Shown here piece by piece: positions 26,141 to 34,650 of a stretch of DNA of 56,315 nucleotides. The position numbers and the translations under genes were made by a program. Source of the DNA: an uncultured Lachnospiraceae bacterium (GTDB lineage: Bacteria; Bacillota; Clostridia; Lachnospirales; Lachnospiraceae); contig CANRBX010000013.1 in assembly GCA_947628955.1 (NCBI GenBank), forward strand, positions 1 through 56,315, read 5' to 3'. Every line of letters starts with the position of its first letter. The first letter of the stretch is position 1. The notes below the pieces were generated by a model. That model was not told where the DNA came from and ran no database searches. It saw only the letters and a list, made by a program, of their open reading frames with translations.

Positions 26141-26957
26141 AACTCTTCTCCTTGTCCGGCGCCGCCTCTTCCTCTCCCGGCACGCCGCGCACGGGCCTCT
26201 CCTGCCCTGCCGGCTCCGGTTCTTCTGCTCCCGGCGCCGCCTCTTCCTCTTCCGGCACGCCGCGCACGGGCCTCTCCTGCCCTGCCGGCTCCGGTTCTTC
26301 TGCTCCCGGCGCCGCCTCTTCCTCTTCCGGCGCGCCGCGCACGGGCCTCGTTCGCCCGGCGATCACGCTGCAGAGCGCGGCGCTCAGGGAGAAGCCGACG
26401 CACACGTAAAAGGGCAGGACGATCCCCAGAAAAATCTGCATGAAAAATACATAGCACACGGCGGGCAGGATCTCGATCAGGATCATCAGCAGGGATCGGG
26501 GCAGATTCCTGACCGCCGTATAGAGGGACGTCCTCAGCATGTTCCCTGCGCCTTCTCCTGCGGAGGCCCCCATCAAAAAGATCCAGGAAAAAACCAGCAG
26601 CCACAGAAGCAGCAGGCATCCGACCACCGGCATTGCGACCCTCTGCATTCCCGCGCCCAGCGCGTCCGCCGCGATCGTGACGTCGAAAACCAGTACCAGC
26701 CCTGATATCAGGAGCAGGCACCATACCGGCACGGTGCGGCGGAAATTCCGGATATACGCCTGCATATACGTGCGGTACAGGGAGCCCTCCGTCCCCTGCG
26801 CCATCCGGGGAATCACTTCGTGCACCGCGCACAGGGCAGTCCCGATCGTGATCACCGGACAGGAGGTGAGCAGAAACAAAAGATTCAGGATCACATAATC
26901 CGCCAGCCTCCCCATAAAAGAAAAGAACGGATTATCCATATCAAAAATGGTCTTCAC
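26130..26957 (-). CDS. DUF624 (YesL-like) membrane protein with repeat tail
   Basis: This 275-residue integral membrane protein of the YesL family is found beside sugar importers; its function is unknown. Four to five hydrophobic segments span residues about 15-210, with the family start FxMDNPFFSFMGRLAD. The C-terminus (about 205-275) is a proline/glutamate-rich tail of 25-residue repeats (RPVRG(A/V)PEEEEAAPG..., two complete and one partial), encoded by a 75-bp tandem array and not part of the usual family. The start codon is GTG, with GGGAGG upstream. It overlaps the epimerase gene by 11 bases. Confidence 0.82.
   Translation of the reverse strand: MKTIFDMDNPFFSFMGRLADYVILNLLFLLTSCPVITIGTALCAVHEVIPRMAQGTEGSLYRTYMQAYIRNFRRTVPVWCLLLISGLVLVFDVTIAADALGAGMQRVAMPVVGCLLLLWLLVFSWIFLMGASAGEGAGNMLRTSLYTAVRNLPRSLLMILIEILPAVCYVFFMQIFLGIVLPFYVCVGFSLSAALCSVIAGRTRPVRGAPEEEEAAPGAEEPEPAGQERPVRGVPEEEEAAPGAEEPEPAGQERPVRGVPGEEEAAPDKEKSYGQ
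26159..26349 (-). repeat. 75-bp in-frame tandem array in the DUF624 gene
   Basis: GCCGCCTCTTCCTCT recurs at 26161, 26236 and 26311, an exact 75-base period. It encodes the acidic 25-residue repeats in the tail of the DUF624 protein. Confidence 0.9.
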
Positions 26958-27094
26958 GCCTTACATACACCTCCCGGTCCGGGCGCAGATCCGCCCGTGA
27001 AGCTGTTTTCCCGCCCGCAGGGCTTCCGTCACGGCAGGGCCGCTGCAGCCCCTGTGACATCCTGCTCCGCAGGCTCATCAGATGCGGTCGCTCT

Positions 27095-27694
27095 TCAGAG
27101 AATATACTGCAGAAACGCCGCCGCCTCTTTTTCGTGTTCCCCGTTTGACGGAAAAACGATCATCATCGGATCCGCCGCGTCCTCCCGGATCCTTCCCGAA
27201 AGGCAGGTTCCGCTGAGGGGAATGCTCTTCGCCCCGTCCTCCGAGACGACCCTGAATTCGCCGCCGAGCCCCTCGCAGTAGGACAGAAAGCTCTCCGGCA
27301 TGACCACCGCGTCAAATTCGCCCTCCGACCAGCCAAAGAAAAATTTCTCATAATCGCTCTCATTATTTCCTTCTTCCGCGTGACCCGGGTAGCTGATGCG
27401 GTAATCGGAATCTACGCGGATATATTTCGTGTTCAGATCCATCACCTGCGCGAGCTCCTCCGCAAGCGAGCGGTCCCTCTCATAATCCACTTTTTCGTTT
27501 ACAATAAGGCAGGCGAACGAGACCGTCCGCCTGCCTGCCGTCACATGATATAAGAGCAGCACAGCAAAACCAATACCCAGAAAGGCAAGCAGAATGTGAT
27601 ACCAGTAATATTCCGCGATGTATTCCGCCCGGTCGTTTCCGTTCATTCCCTTTGTTTTTGTCCGGATATCATCTATCCATCTGCGCAGAATCAT
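27095..27694 (-). CDS. membrane-anchored hypothetical protein of a sugar ABC locus
   Basis: This 199-residue protein has a basic, hydrophilic N-terminus, one transmembrane helix (about 30-52) and an extracytoplasmic domain of about 145 residues. The outer part (FDAVVMPESFLSYCEGLGGEF, then a C-terminal AAAFLQYIL) vaguely recalls one lobe of a solute-binding protein, but this is weak. It has GGGAGG upstream of the start. It lies between the MalG-like permease and the DUF624 gene and is probably part of the same operon; it might be an accessory of the importer. I do not recognise a named family. Confidence 0.7.
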   Translation of the reverse strand: MILRRWIDDIRTKTKGMNGNDRAEYIAEYYWYHILLAFLGIGFAVLLLYHVTAGRRTVSFACLIVNEKVDYERDRSLAEELAQVMDLNTKYIRVDSDYRISYPGHAEEGNNESDYEKFFFGWSEGEFDAVVMPESFLSYCEGLGGEFRVVSEDGAKSIPLSGTCLSGRIREDAADPMMIVFPSNGEHEKEAAAFLQYIL

Positions 27695-27805
27695 GTTGAA
27701 CCTCCCGTCCCCTCCGCCCGGAGGGACATGCGTTTTCTGCGCGGCGGGAAGACGCTTTCACGCATCAGCGCGAAAAAATCTTCCCTGCCGCATGAAAACA
27801 TGTAC

Positions 27806-28654
27806 TCATCCCTTGACTGCGCCTGCCGCCATTCCGCTGTATACCTGCTTCTGGAACAGAAGGAAGAATACGAGAAGCGGGATGATCGTGATCAGCACGC
27901 CGGCACAGATATAATTGTATTTGCTGCCGTAAGGTCCCGTGAAGGCATACAGTGCGGTCGAGATCGTGCGCAGCTCCGGTCTCTGCAGATACAGGTTGGA
28001 CGCATAGTATTCATTGTACACGCTGACGCCCTTGAGCACGACCGTCGTCATGATCGCCGGCTTCAGAAGGGGGAACAGGATCTTGAAAAACACCCCGAAA
28101 TACGTGCAGCCGTCCATCGTCGCCGACTCGTCCAGCGAGACCGGCAGGTTTTCAAAGAACTGCAGGAACAGGTAGATCGATATGATGTCTGTTCCCATGA
28201 GCACGATCATGTAGCCGTACAGATGGTTGATCAGACCGAGCGAATACATGATCTGGTAGATCGTAACCTGCATCGCAATGCCTGGGAGCAGAGAGGCGAA
28301 CAGGAACAGATTCTCGATCATCCCTCTTCCCGGAAACTTAAAGCGGTTCAGGATATACGCCAGCATCGCGCTGATAAAAACGGAGCAGACCAGAACGACG
28401 ATCAGCACGATGATCGTATTCATAAAGCAGCGGAGCATGTTCGCCTTCGTGATTGCCTCCTTGAAATTTTCCAGATACAGGAACGATTTCGGAAGCTCGA
28501 GGACCGATCCGTGCGCGTACTCATCCTCTGTCTTGAATGCCGTGAACACGCAGACGACGACCGGGATGACAGCCACCAGGGAGGCGAGCGTCAGGATGAC
28601 ATACTTCAGCACGTCAAAGATGGTGCCGAGTAATGATTTCTTCATCTTAATCAT
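27806..28654 (-). CDS. sugar ABC transporter permease, MalG-like
   Basis: This 282-residue inner-membrane subunit of a CUT1 importer has six hydrophobic segments and the ATPase-contacting EAA loop DESATMDGCTYFGVFFKILFP (around residue 175-195). Its start overlaps the stop of the first permease gene by four bases (ATGA). With the receptor at 29758 it should import manno-oligosaccharides, as inferred from the downstream enzymes. No ATPase is coded in the operon. Confidence 0.92.
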   Translation of the reverse strand: MIKMKKSLLGTIFDVLKYVILTLASLVAVIPVVVCVFTAFKTEDEYAHGSVLELPKSFLYLENFKEAITKANMLRCFMNTIIVLIVVLVCSVFISAMLAYILNRFKFPGRGMIENLFLFASLLPGIAMQVTIYQIMYSLGLINHLYGYMIVLMGTDIISIYLFLQFFENLPVSLDESATMDGCTYFGVFFKILFPLLKPAIMTTVVLKGVSVYNEYYASNLYLQRPELRTISTALYAFTGPYGSKYNYICAGVLITIIPLLVFFLLFQKQVYSGMAAGAVKG

Positions 28655-29646
28655 GCCGCCGCCCCCTTTCTCTGCAGCTTTTTCGCCTTTTTCTTTGCCT
28701 TTGCCGCACTTGCGGACTCATCCTCTGTCCCATTGTTAAAGACATATTTGAAGAACAGCTTCTGCCCGACCGTGCAGAGTATGATCAGCGCCAACAGCAC
28801 GATCGCCATCGCACTCGCCAGGCCCACCTTCTGCGTCTCGTGCGCCACGGAGTTCATCTGCACGAAATAGGTCGCCGTCCCGAAGCTTCCGTTCGTGATA
28901 ACGTACGGCGGCTCAAAAGCAGAGAGACAGCCGCTGACGCAGAGGATGATGTTCAGCACGATGATCGACTTGATGCTCGGAAGGATGATGTAGCGGAACT
29001 GCTGCCAGCGGTTGCAGCCGTCCAGCGCCGCCGCCTCATACAGATCGGAGTCCACGGACATCATCGCGCCCAGGAACAGGATGACGTTCTGTCCGGTGTA
29101 GCGCCAGACCGAGGTCGCCGCCAGGGCGACATTGTTGATCTTCGTGTCCTGCAGCCACAGGGGAAGGTTTTCCAGCTTCATCCCGAACATCTGCAGGATC
29201 GTATCCAGCACGTAGCCGTGGAAATAGAAGAATTTGAAGATGAACCCGATCGCGATGCCGCAGATCAGATACGGGAAAAACATCGCCGCCTTAAAGACGC
29301 TTTCTCCCTTTACCTTAAACACAAACAGGCTTGCAAACAGCAGCGCCAGAGCAAGCTGCACCACGCCGCCGCCCATATAGTACAGGCTGACCAGAAGCGA
29401 CCCGAACAGATCCTTGTTCTGGAAAACCCGGCGGTAATTGGCCAGTCCCACAAATCTGCGCTCCCCGATATATTTCATATTGTAAAAAGAAAACTGGATC
29501 ATCTTTACAAACGGAATATAGGTGAAGAGAAGCAGGAGCAGAAGCGGAACCGCCATAAAGGTAACTATGATGAGGACGCGCTGCACATCCCGTTTCAGAA
29601 TCCACTGTTTAAACGAGGACGGCGCGGAACCAGTCTGATTATTCAT
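28651..29646 (-). CDS. sugar ABC transporter permease, MalF/UgpA-like
   Basis: This 331-residue membrane subunit pairs with the MalG-like protein. It has an N-terminal cytoplasmic segment, six transmembrane segments, the EAA loop YEAAALDGCNRWQQFRYIILP (around residue 205-225) and a lysine/alanine-rich C-terminal tail (AKAKKKAKKLQRKG). GGGAGG lies upstream of the start. It follows the receptor gene by 111 bases. Confidence 0.92.
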   Translation of the reverse strand: MNNQTGSAPSSFKQWILKRDVQRVLIIVTFMAVPLLLLLLFTYIPFVKMIQFSFYNMKYIGERRFVGLANYRRVFQNKDLFGSLLVSLYYMGGGVVQLALALLFASLFVFKVKGESVFKAAMFFPYLICGIAIGFIFKFFYFHGYVLDTILQMFGMKLENLPLWLQDTKINNVALAATSVWRYTGQNVILFLGAMMSVDSDLYEAAALDGCNRWQQFRYIILPSIKSIIVLNIILCVSGCLSAFEPPYVITNGSFGTATYFVQMNSVAHETQKVGLASAMAIVLLALIILCTVGQKLFFKYVFNNGTEDESASAAKAKKKAKKLQRKGAAA

Positions 29647-29757
29647 ATGTTCTACCTCCCGAAAGGGGCCGGGGCGCCCCGGAGCTGCCTTCCGGAATGC
29701 GGGCGGCCAGGCCGCCGCAAACCTCTCCGGTATCTCCGGGACACCCTCCCCTGCCTG

Positions 29758-31086
29758 TTACTCGGTCACTTCAACGCCGACATAATCCTGAGCCTCTGCC
29801 CATCTCTCATTCCACTCATTCATGATGTCGTCAAACGGCGTTCCGGCGAGAGCTCCCTCCACCACCTTCGCAACGTTCGCGTCTGTCAGAACCTCGGACT
29901 CGTTTGCGACCTCGTTCTTCAGGCCCGGCTCCACTTCCTTCGCGTTTGTCATCATCTCCAGACCGTCAAAGTTTGCCAGGCTGTCCGGTACCGGCTGATC
30001 CTTGCGCTCCGGAATATTTCCCTCGTCAGACATGATCGGGGACTCCTCGATCAGCCACTTCACATATACCATGGATGCCAGCTGGTTGTCCTCGCTGACC
30101 TGGTTGTTGATGCCGTAGCAGTAGTTTGAGTTCACCAGAAGCGCCTGCACGCCGTTGACCGTGATCGGCATCGGGATGTAGTCGATCGCATCCGGATCCT
30201 CTGCCAGATCTTTGCACTGGTTGATCGCCCAGCTCTGCAGCACCATCGTGGCGATCTCGCCGCTGCCGATCCTCGCCTTGGAGCTCTCCCAGTCGGTGGA
30301 CGCCGGGTCTTCCTCGACAAGTCCGCGCGCAACCGGCTCATACAGCATATAGAACAGTGCATACGGGCCGTACATGCCGTCCTCCGGCTTTGCAAACGGG
30401 TTTGCCTTGTGCGGCATCACGTTCTCCGCGTAATCGGGATCCGCATTGGACGGGATTCCGATGTAGCCTGTCCACTGTCCCAGAGGCCAGCCGTCGGCGA
30501 AGTTCGTGTACAGCGGGATTGCGTCCGTGTTGTCTTTAATCAGCTGGAGGTCGTCGATGAATTCCTCCGGGGTTGTGGGATACTCGGTGATCCCGGCCTC
30601 GGCCCACACATTTTTGTTGATCAGGATGCCCGGGGTATTTCCGCCGTTCGGGATGCCGTACACGGTGTCTCCGTCCGAGTTCGCGTTCATATTGTAGTAA
30701 ATCTCATCCATCGCCTCGTAATCGCCGAGCGGAGCAAAATAGGTAGAGAGCTCTGTCTTTTCCACCGTATCCGGGATAAAGCAGATATCGCCCCAGTCGC
30801 CGCTCGTGATGCGCAGCGTCACTGCTTCCGCGTAATCGCTGACCGCCTCGTACGTCACATGGATGTTCGGGAACGTCTCGTTGAACAGATCCACATAACC
30901 GGCATATACGGTGTCTACGATATCTGTGCGGTCTGTGAGAATTTTGATGTCCGCCTCCAGATCCGTGTAATCTTCAATGTTCAGCTCATTGAATGCGGGC
31001 AGCTCCGCAGCCATGACGCTGCCGCCGCACACCGCCGTCAGGGCAGCCGCCGCTGTCAGTCCCATTACAAGATTCCTTCGTTTCAT
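29758..31086 (-). CDS. extracellular sugar-binding protein of the mannoside importer
   Basis: This 442-residue family-1 solute-binding protein is the first gene of the operon. A signal peptide covers about 1-26. The usual lipobox Cys is present (TAVCGG) but is preceded by Val rather than Gly or Ala, so lipid attachment is doubtful and cleavage after VMA is possible. The mature part has receptor features such as SGDWGDICFIPD and a GNTPGILINKNVW segment. The ligand is probably a beta-mannooligosaccharide, judged only from the downstream enzymes. The start has AAAGGAGGATC. An AT-rich operator and promoter lie just upstream. Confidence 0.9.
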   Translation of the reverse strand: MKRRNLVMGLTAAAALTAVCGGSVMAAELPAFNELNIEDYTDLEADIKILTDRTDIVDTVYAGYVDLFNETFPNIHVTYEAVSDYAEAVTLRITSGDWGDICFIPDTVEKTELSTYFAPLGDYEAMDEIYYNMNANSDGDTVYGIPNGGNTPGILINKNVWAEAGITEYPTTPEEFIDDLQLIKDNTDAIPLYTNFADGWPLGQWTGYIGIPSNADPDYAENVMPHKANPFAKPEDGMYGPYALFYMLYEPVARGLVEEDPASTDWESSKARIGSGEIATMVLQSWAINQCKDLAEDPDAIDYIPMPITVNGVQALLVNSNYCYGINNQVSEDNQLASMVYVKWLIEESPIMSDEGNIPERKDQPVPDSLANFDGLEMMTNAKEVEPGLKNEVANESEVLTDANVAKVVEGALAGTPFDDIMNEWNERWAEAQDYVGVEVTE

Positions 31087-31098
31087 AATGATCCTCCT

Positions 31099-31115
31099 TT
31101 AATTAAATTAAGTTT
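31099..31115 (-). promoter_or_regulatory. putative operator of the mannoside operon
   Basis: The nine-base core TTAAATTAA (31103-31111) with partly matching flanks equals the core of the palindrome before the AraC gene. It lies 20-35 bases after the predicted transcription start, a position where a LacI-family repressor would block elongation. Confidence 0.5.
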
Positions 31116-31141
31116 TGTTTGTTTCTTTTTACTTTACACAT

Positions 31142-31170
31142 ACTATAGCATCATTCTTCTGCTTTGTAAT
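31142..31170 (-). promoter_or_regulatory. promoter of the mannoside operon
   Basis: ATTACA (31165-31170), 17 bases, TATAGT (31142-31147) on the minus strand, with transcription expected near 31135 and a leader of about 50 bases. Confidence 0.5.
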
Positions 31171-31288
31171 CACAGATTCTTGTTTTTTATCTCTATTTCT
31201 TGCTACTTTTAAATTTTTGTAAGATTAATACACTTTTTAGCCAATTAAACTATGCAGTTTTCCTATTTATTTCTGCCCGGAAAGCCGA

Positions 31289-31294
31289 TATAAT
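31289..31294 (+). promoter_or_regulatory. -10 box of the AraC-type regulator gene
   Basis: A perfect TATAAT without a good -35 partner, which suits an activator-dependent promoter. Transcription would begin near 31301. Confidence 0.45.
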
Positions 31295-31317
31295 CTTTTT
31301 AAAAATATTGGAAGATT

Positions 31318-31334
31318 TAAGTTAAATTAACTTA
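31318..31334 (+). promoter_or_regulatory. palindromic operator before the AraC-type gene
   Basis: TAAGTTAA-A-TTAACTTA is an exact 17-base palindrome with one central base, 9 bases before the start codon and about 17-33 bases after the predicted transcription start. The size and symmetry fit a LacI-family operator. Confidence 0.6.
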
Positions 31335-31342
31335 TCAAGGCA

Positions 31343-32254
31343 ATGGAAACATACGAAGAAATCAGAAACGCAATTCAGACTTTAAAAACTGCAGATTCCG
31401 GAACCGGCGCCGGAAGCTTTCAGCCGGTCTGCTATCAGTATGACAGGCAGCTCCTGGCCCCGGCACGGCCGGAGCTGTATCTGCGGCTGATCGCGGGCGG
31501 GCGCGCCGATATCTCTGCGCCGCTCGCCCTCTCCCTCCGGCCCGCCGACTGCCTTCTTATTCTTTACTCCCTGCACGGGCGCGGCCAGCTGACCGCCGGC
31601 CGGTCTGTGATACCGCTCGGGGCCGGGAGCATCCTGCTCCTCTCCTGCGACGCCGGCTGGCAGCTCTGCTCGGCGCTGCTGCCATGGTCTTTCCGGCTGT
31701 TCTTCGCGGAAGGGCCGCAGCTGCGCAATTTTCTTGCGCTCATTGGCAGCCCTTATCTGACAGAAAACCAGAAGAGCCCCTCCCTCGCCTCGGCTGCAGA
31801 AGAGCTGGCCTCCTGTCCCGGGCATATGGATCGGGCCTCGCTGATCGGCATGCACCGGCTTCTCACGGACATGCTCTCGGACGCCTGCCTGTCCGTTCTC
31901 CCCGAGGACCAGCGCGCCCGCGCAGGCATCCCCGCCTATCTGCACGACCTTCACGCGTACATCCATGACTGCGAAAACCGGACGTTTTCCCTCGCAGCCC
32001 TGGAAGCGCTGTACGGGATCAGCCGCTACCGCCTCTGCCGGGAATACAGTGCCGCCTTCCATATCTCCCCGCTCAGGGATTTTAACCGGATCCGCATGGA
32101 TGAGGCAAAAAAACTGCTGCTGAATACGCACCTGCAGGTGCAGGAAATCAGCAGCAGACTCGGCTACGACAATATCAATCATTTTATACATCTGTTTAAG
32201 GCCCAGACCGGGTTCACACCGGGAGCCTTCCGCGCATACCACGCGGGGCGGTGA
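31343..32254 (+). CDS. AraC family transcriptional regulator
   Basis: This 303-residue regulator is transcribed away from the mannoside operon. The N-terminal half is a cupin-like sensing domain (about 40-150). The C-terminal 100 residues are the AraC DNA-binding domain with two helix-turn-helix units: LAALEALYGISRYRLCREY, and the typical VQEISSRLGYDNINHFIHLFK with TGFTPGAFR. It probably activates the divergent sugar operon in response to a mannoside (inference from position). The Shine-Dalgarno site is poor (AAGG two bases before ATG), so translation may be weak. Confidence 0.9.
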   Translation: METYEEIRNAIQTLKTADSGTGAGSFQPVCYQYDRQLLAPARPELYLRLIAGGRADISAPLALSLRPADCLLILYSLHGRGQLTAGRSVIPLGAGSILLLSCDAGWQLCSALLPWSFRLFFAEGPQLRNFLALIGSPYLTENQKSPSLASAAEELASCPGHMDRASLIGMHRLLTDMLSDACLSVLPEDQRARAGIPAYLHDLHAYIHDCENRTFSLAALEALYGISRYRLCREYSAAFHISPLRDFNRIRMDEAKKLLLNTHLQVQEISSRLGYDNINHFIHLFKAQTGFTPGAFRAYHAGR

Positions 32255-32284
32255 ACTTTTTTATGGCCCGGCGGGCCTGCATCA

Positions 32285-33346
32285 TCACACGTACGGCACC
32301 GGGTCTCCGACCCTGGCCGCGCTTCCCCGCTCGATAAAGCTTCCCCCGACCACCGTGATATTTCCGGAGAAGGCCGGATTGTCCATTTTCTGAAAAATGC
32401 GGCTGACCGCCCTTGCCACCATCACCTTCGCATTGATCTCATAAGTCGTGATCCCCGCGTCAGGAATCCCCCCGGGCAGATGATTGTCGAAGCCCACGAC
32501 CGAGATGTCCTCAGGCACGCGCAGGCCCCGCACGGCAAGCGCCGCGATCAGATTGTGCGCCGTGAGGTCACAGTTGCAGAAGTAGGCGGTCGGCAGCTCC
32601 TCCGGCCTCCGGCTGTCCGGCTCCGGCAGCTGAAGCTGGCCGCTCTTGAGCAGCCTGCCGCTTTCACGGTCGCGGTCCCTGATAATCCAGTCTTCATTCA
32701 CTCTGATCCCATGCTGCAGCAGCGCCTTGACATAGCCCAGATAGCGGTCGTCAATACTCGATGTCGCCAGAAGCGTTCCGACATATCCGATCCTCCTGTG
32801 TCCCAGCGACAGCAGATAGCTGGTCATCACGCAACCCCCGCCTATATTGTCGCTTATAACCGCGTCGTCCCGCTCCGACTCCACCTCGGAATCCAGGCAG
32901 ACCAGCGGCATCGTCCTCTCCGGGGCATTGTGCAGCAGCTCCATGTAGGGACGCCGGAAGGTTCCCATGATGATGATCCCGTCAGAGCGCTGGCCGGCGA
33001 TGATCTTCGGCAGCACATTGTCCGTCTCCTTCTCCGCGCTGATGACCTCCAGAAGAGGCGTGCTCCCCTTTTCCGTGATGCGCCCCGCCAGCTGCTGGTA
33101 CAGCGCCCAGTAAAATGACTGGTGTTCCTCCAGAAAACGCTCCGCGATAATAATGCCGATCGTGTGGGAAACCTTCATATTATGTGCCCGGCTGCTCTTC
33201 CGGTATCCCATCCCGGCTGCGGTCTGCCGGATCTGCTCCTTCAGCTGTTCGCTTACCCCTTTCTGATCCCTCAGCGCCTTCGAGACCGTCACCACACTGA
33301 CCCCGAGCTTCCTCCCGATATCTTCCATTGTCACCTTTTTTTCCAT
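32285..33346 (-). CDS. LacI family transcriptional regulator (first of three)
   Basis: This 353-residue repressor-type protein has a helix-turn-helix at its N-terminus (MEDIGRKLGVSVVTVSKALRD) and a periplasmic-binding-like sensor domain (HTIGIIIAERF, DGIIIMGTF, GHRRIGYVG, FDNHLPGG). The ATG at 33346 starts at the usual family position; the frame could extend to 33367. It is convergent with the AraC gene, 30 bases apart, and in tandem with two further LacI genes. It and the second LacI are quite similar in sensor layout. Confidence 0.9.
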   Translation of the reverse strand: MEKKVTMEDIGRKLGVSVVTVSKALRDQKGVSEQLKEQIRQTAAGMGYRKSSRAHNMKVSHTIGIIIAERFLEEHQSFYWALYQQLAGRITEKGSTPLLEVISAEKETDNVLPKIIAGQRSDGIIIMGTFRRPYMELLHNAPERTMPLVCLDSEVESERDDAVISDNIGGGCVMTSYLLSLGHRRIGYVGTLLATSSIDDRYLGYVKALLQHGIRVNEDWIIRDRDRESGRLLKSGQLQLPEPDSRRPEELPTAYFCNCDLTAHNLIAALAVRGLRVPEDISVVGFDNHLPGGIPDAGITTYEINAKVMVARAVSRIFQKMDNPAFSGNITVVGGSFIERGSAARVGDPVPYV

Positions 33347-33388
33347 GCCCCTGCCCCCACTTTGCACTGTCTGCTCCGCGCGCTTTGC

Positions 33389-34396
33389 TTATATGCTCCT
33401 CACGCTCTCTCTCTCCACGATGGCGCTGTCCACATAGCGGATGCGGCATGGCTGTCTGGGCGAGCCGATCTTCTGCAGCACGATGTGCACCGCCTCCCTG
33501 GCCATCTCCTCCATATCCACATGGTAAGAGGTCAGTCTCTCCGCGAATGTGTTCCCGTACAGATAATCGTCGTACCCGATAACGGATATATCCTCCGGCA
33601 CACGCAGCCCTCTGCCGAGCAGCTCGTTGTAGAGCAGTCCCGCCGAATAATCGCTGCTGCACACAAAGGCGGTCGGCAGCTTTTCGGGGAGTATGAGCCG
33701 GGGCGTTTCTGTCCGCAGTCCGCGGTCTTCGAGAAGCCATTCCGGGACAACCGGAAGCCCGTGCCCGCGCATGCATCTGCAGAATCCGTAGTAGCGCTCC
33801 ACGACGTTGCGGGAGGTCCTTCCCGTGCCAACAAAGCCGATCTCGCGGTGGCCGCGGTCGATCAGATACTCCGTGATCCGGCAGGCACCCATATAATTAT
33901 TGGACAGTACGGCGTCGCAGCCATATCCCGGACGATAAAAATCCAGCAGGACTACGGGCACCTTCACACGCTTCAGGATACGCCTCATCAGCCCGTCGTC
34001 CATGCGCCCGATTACGATAAAACCGTCCGCCTCATTTTTCGACGCAGCCAGGGACGACAGAAAATTTTCCTCATCTTCGTCCTCATCCAGCATTTTCAGC
34101 ATCGTAAGCGCATTCCTGCGGGTCGCCGCATTGATCGTATTCTGGTACATCTCCCAGTAAAACGAACTGCCCTCACTCATATACTGCCTCGAACTGATGA
34201 TCCCGAGTGTGACCACCTTTTCGTCTGCTTTCCTTTTCTCCGCCGGCAGAGCATAACCCAGCTCCGAAGCTTTTTCAAGAATCCTGCTCCTGAGCTCCCC
34301 GCCGACGCCCTTTTTTCCCGCTATCGCGTTTGATACGGTCACTACGCTTGTATGCAGCGCCTCCGCAATCTCGCGCATGGTTGTCTGTTCCTTCAT
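33389..34396 (-). CDS. LacI family transcriptional regulator (second of three)
   Basis: This 335-residue protein has the LacI DNA-binding head (MREIAEALHTSVVTVSNAIAG) and a sensor domain with DGFIVIGRM, GHREIGFVG, TAFVCSSDYSAG and GYDDYLYGNTFAERLTSYHV. The gene is intact and of normal length. It lies 42 bases upstream of the first LacI gene on the same strand and may share its transcript. The ligand is unknown; position suggests a mannoside or related sugar. Confidence 0.9.
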   Translation of the reverse strand: MKEQTTMREIAEALHTSVVTVSNAIAGKKGVGGELRSRILEKASELGYALPAEKRKADEKVVTLGIISSRQYMSEGSSFYWEMYQNTINAATRRNALTMLKMLDEDEDEENFLSSLAASKNEADGFIVIGRMDDGLMRRILKRVKVPVVLLDFYRPGYGCDAVLSNNYMGACRITEYLIDRGHREIGFVGTGRTSRNVVERYYGFCRCMRGHGLPVVPEWLLEDRGLRTETPRLILPEKLPTAFVCSSDYSAGLLYNELLGRGLRVPEDISVIGYDDYLYGNTFAERLTSYHVDMEEMAREAVHIVLQKIGSPRQPCRIRYVDSAIVERESVRSI

Positions 34397-34466
34397 ATTT
34401 TCTGCGATCTCTCCAAATAATAATACTCAGCCGCATCATGGCGCCGGCGCCGGACACGGCCCAGAT

Positions 34467-34650
34467 TGTTCCACACCCTGCGGCCCGCGGCCATGCCCGG
34501 CGGCATCCGACACTTCACATACTGCGGCCCGCTGCCGTGCCCGGCGCCTACCCGACGTTTCACACACTGCAGCCTTCAGCACACGCCAGGCTCTTCGCGC
34601 ACTGCAGCTTTCCGCGACTGTCCTGCGCTTCATGCACTGCAGCCTTCTAT
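34467..34650. repeat. degenerate 34-45 bp repeats between LacI genes
   Basis: Five diverged units, each opening with TTCACACACTGCAGCC or a variant (CTGCGGCC, CTGCAGCT), fill the gap between the second and third LacI genes and run into the 3' end of the third. No independent gene is supported here. Confidence 0.6.
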
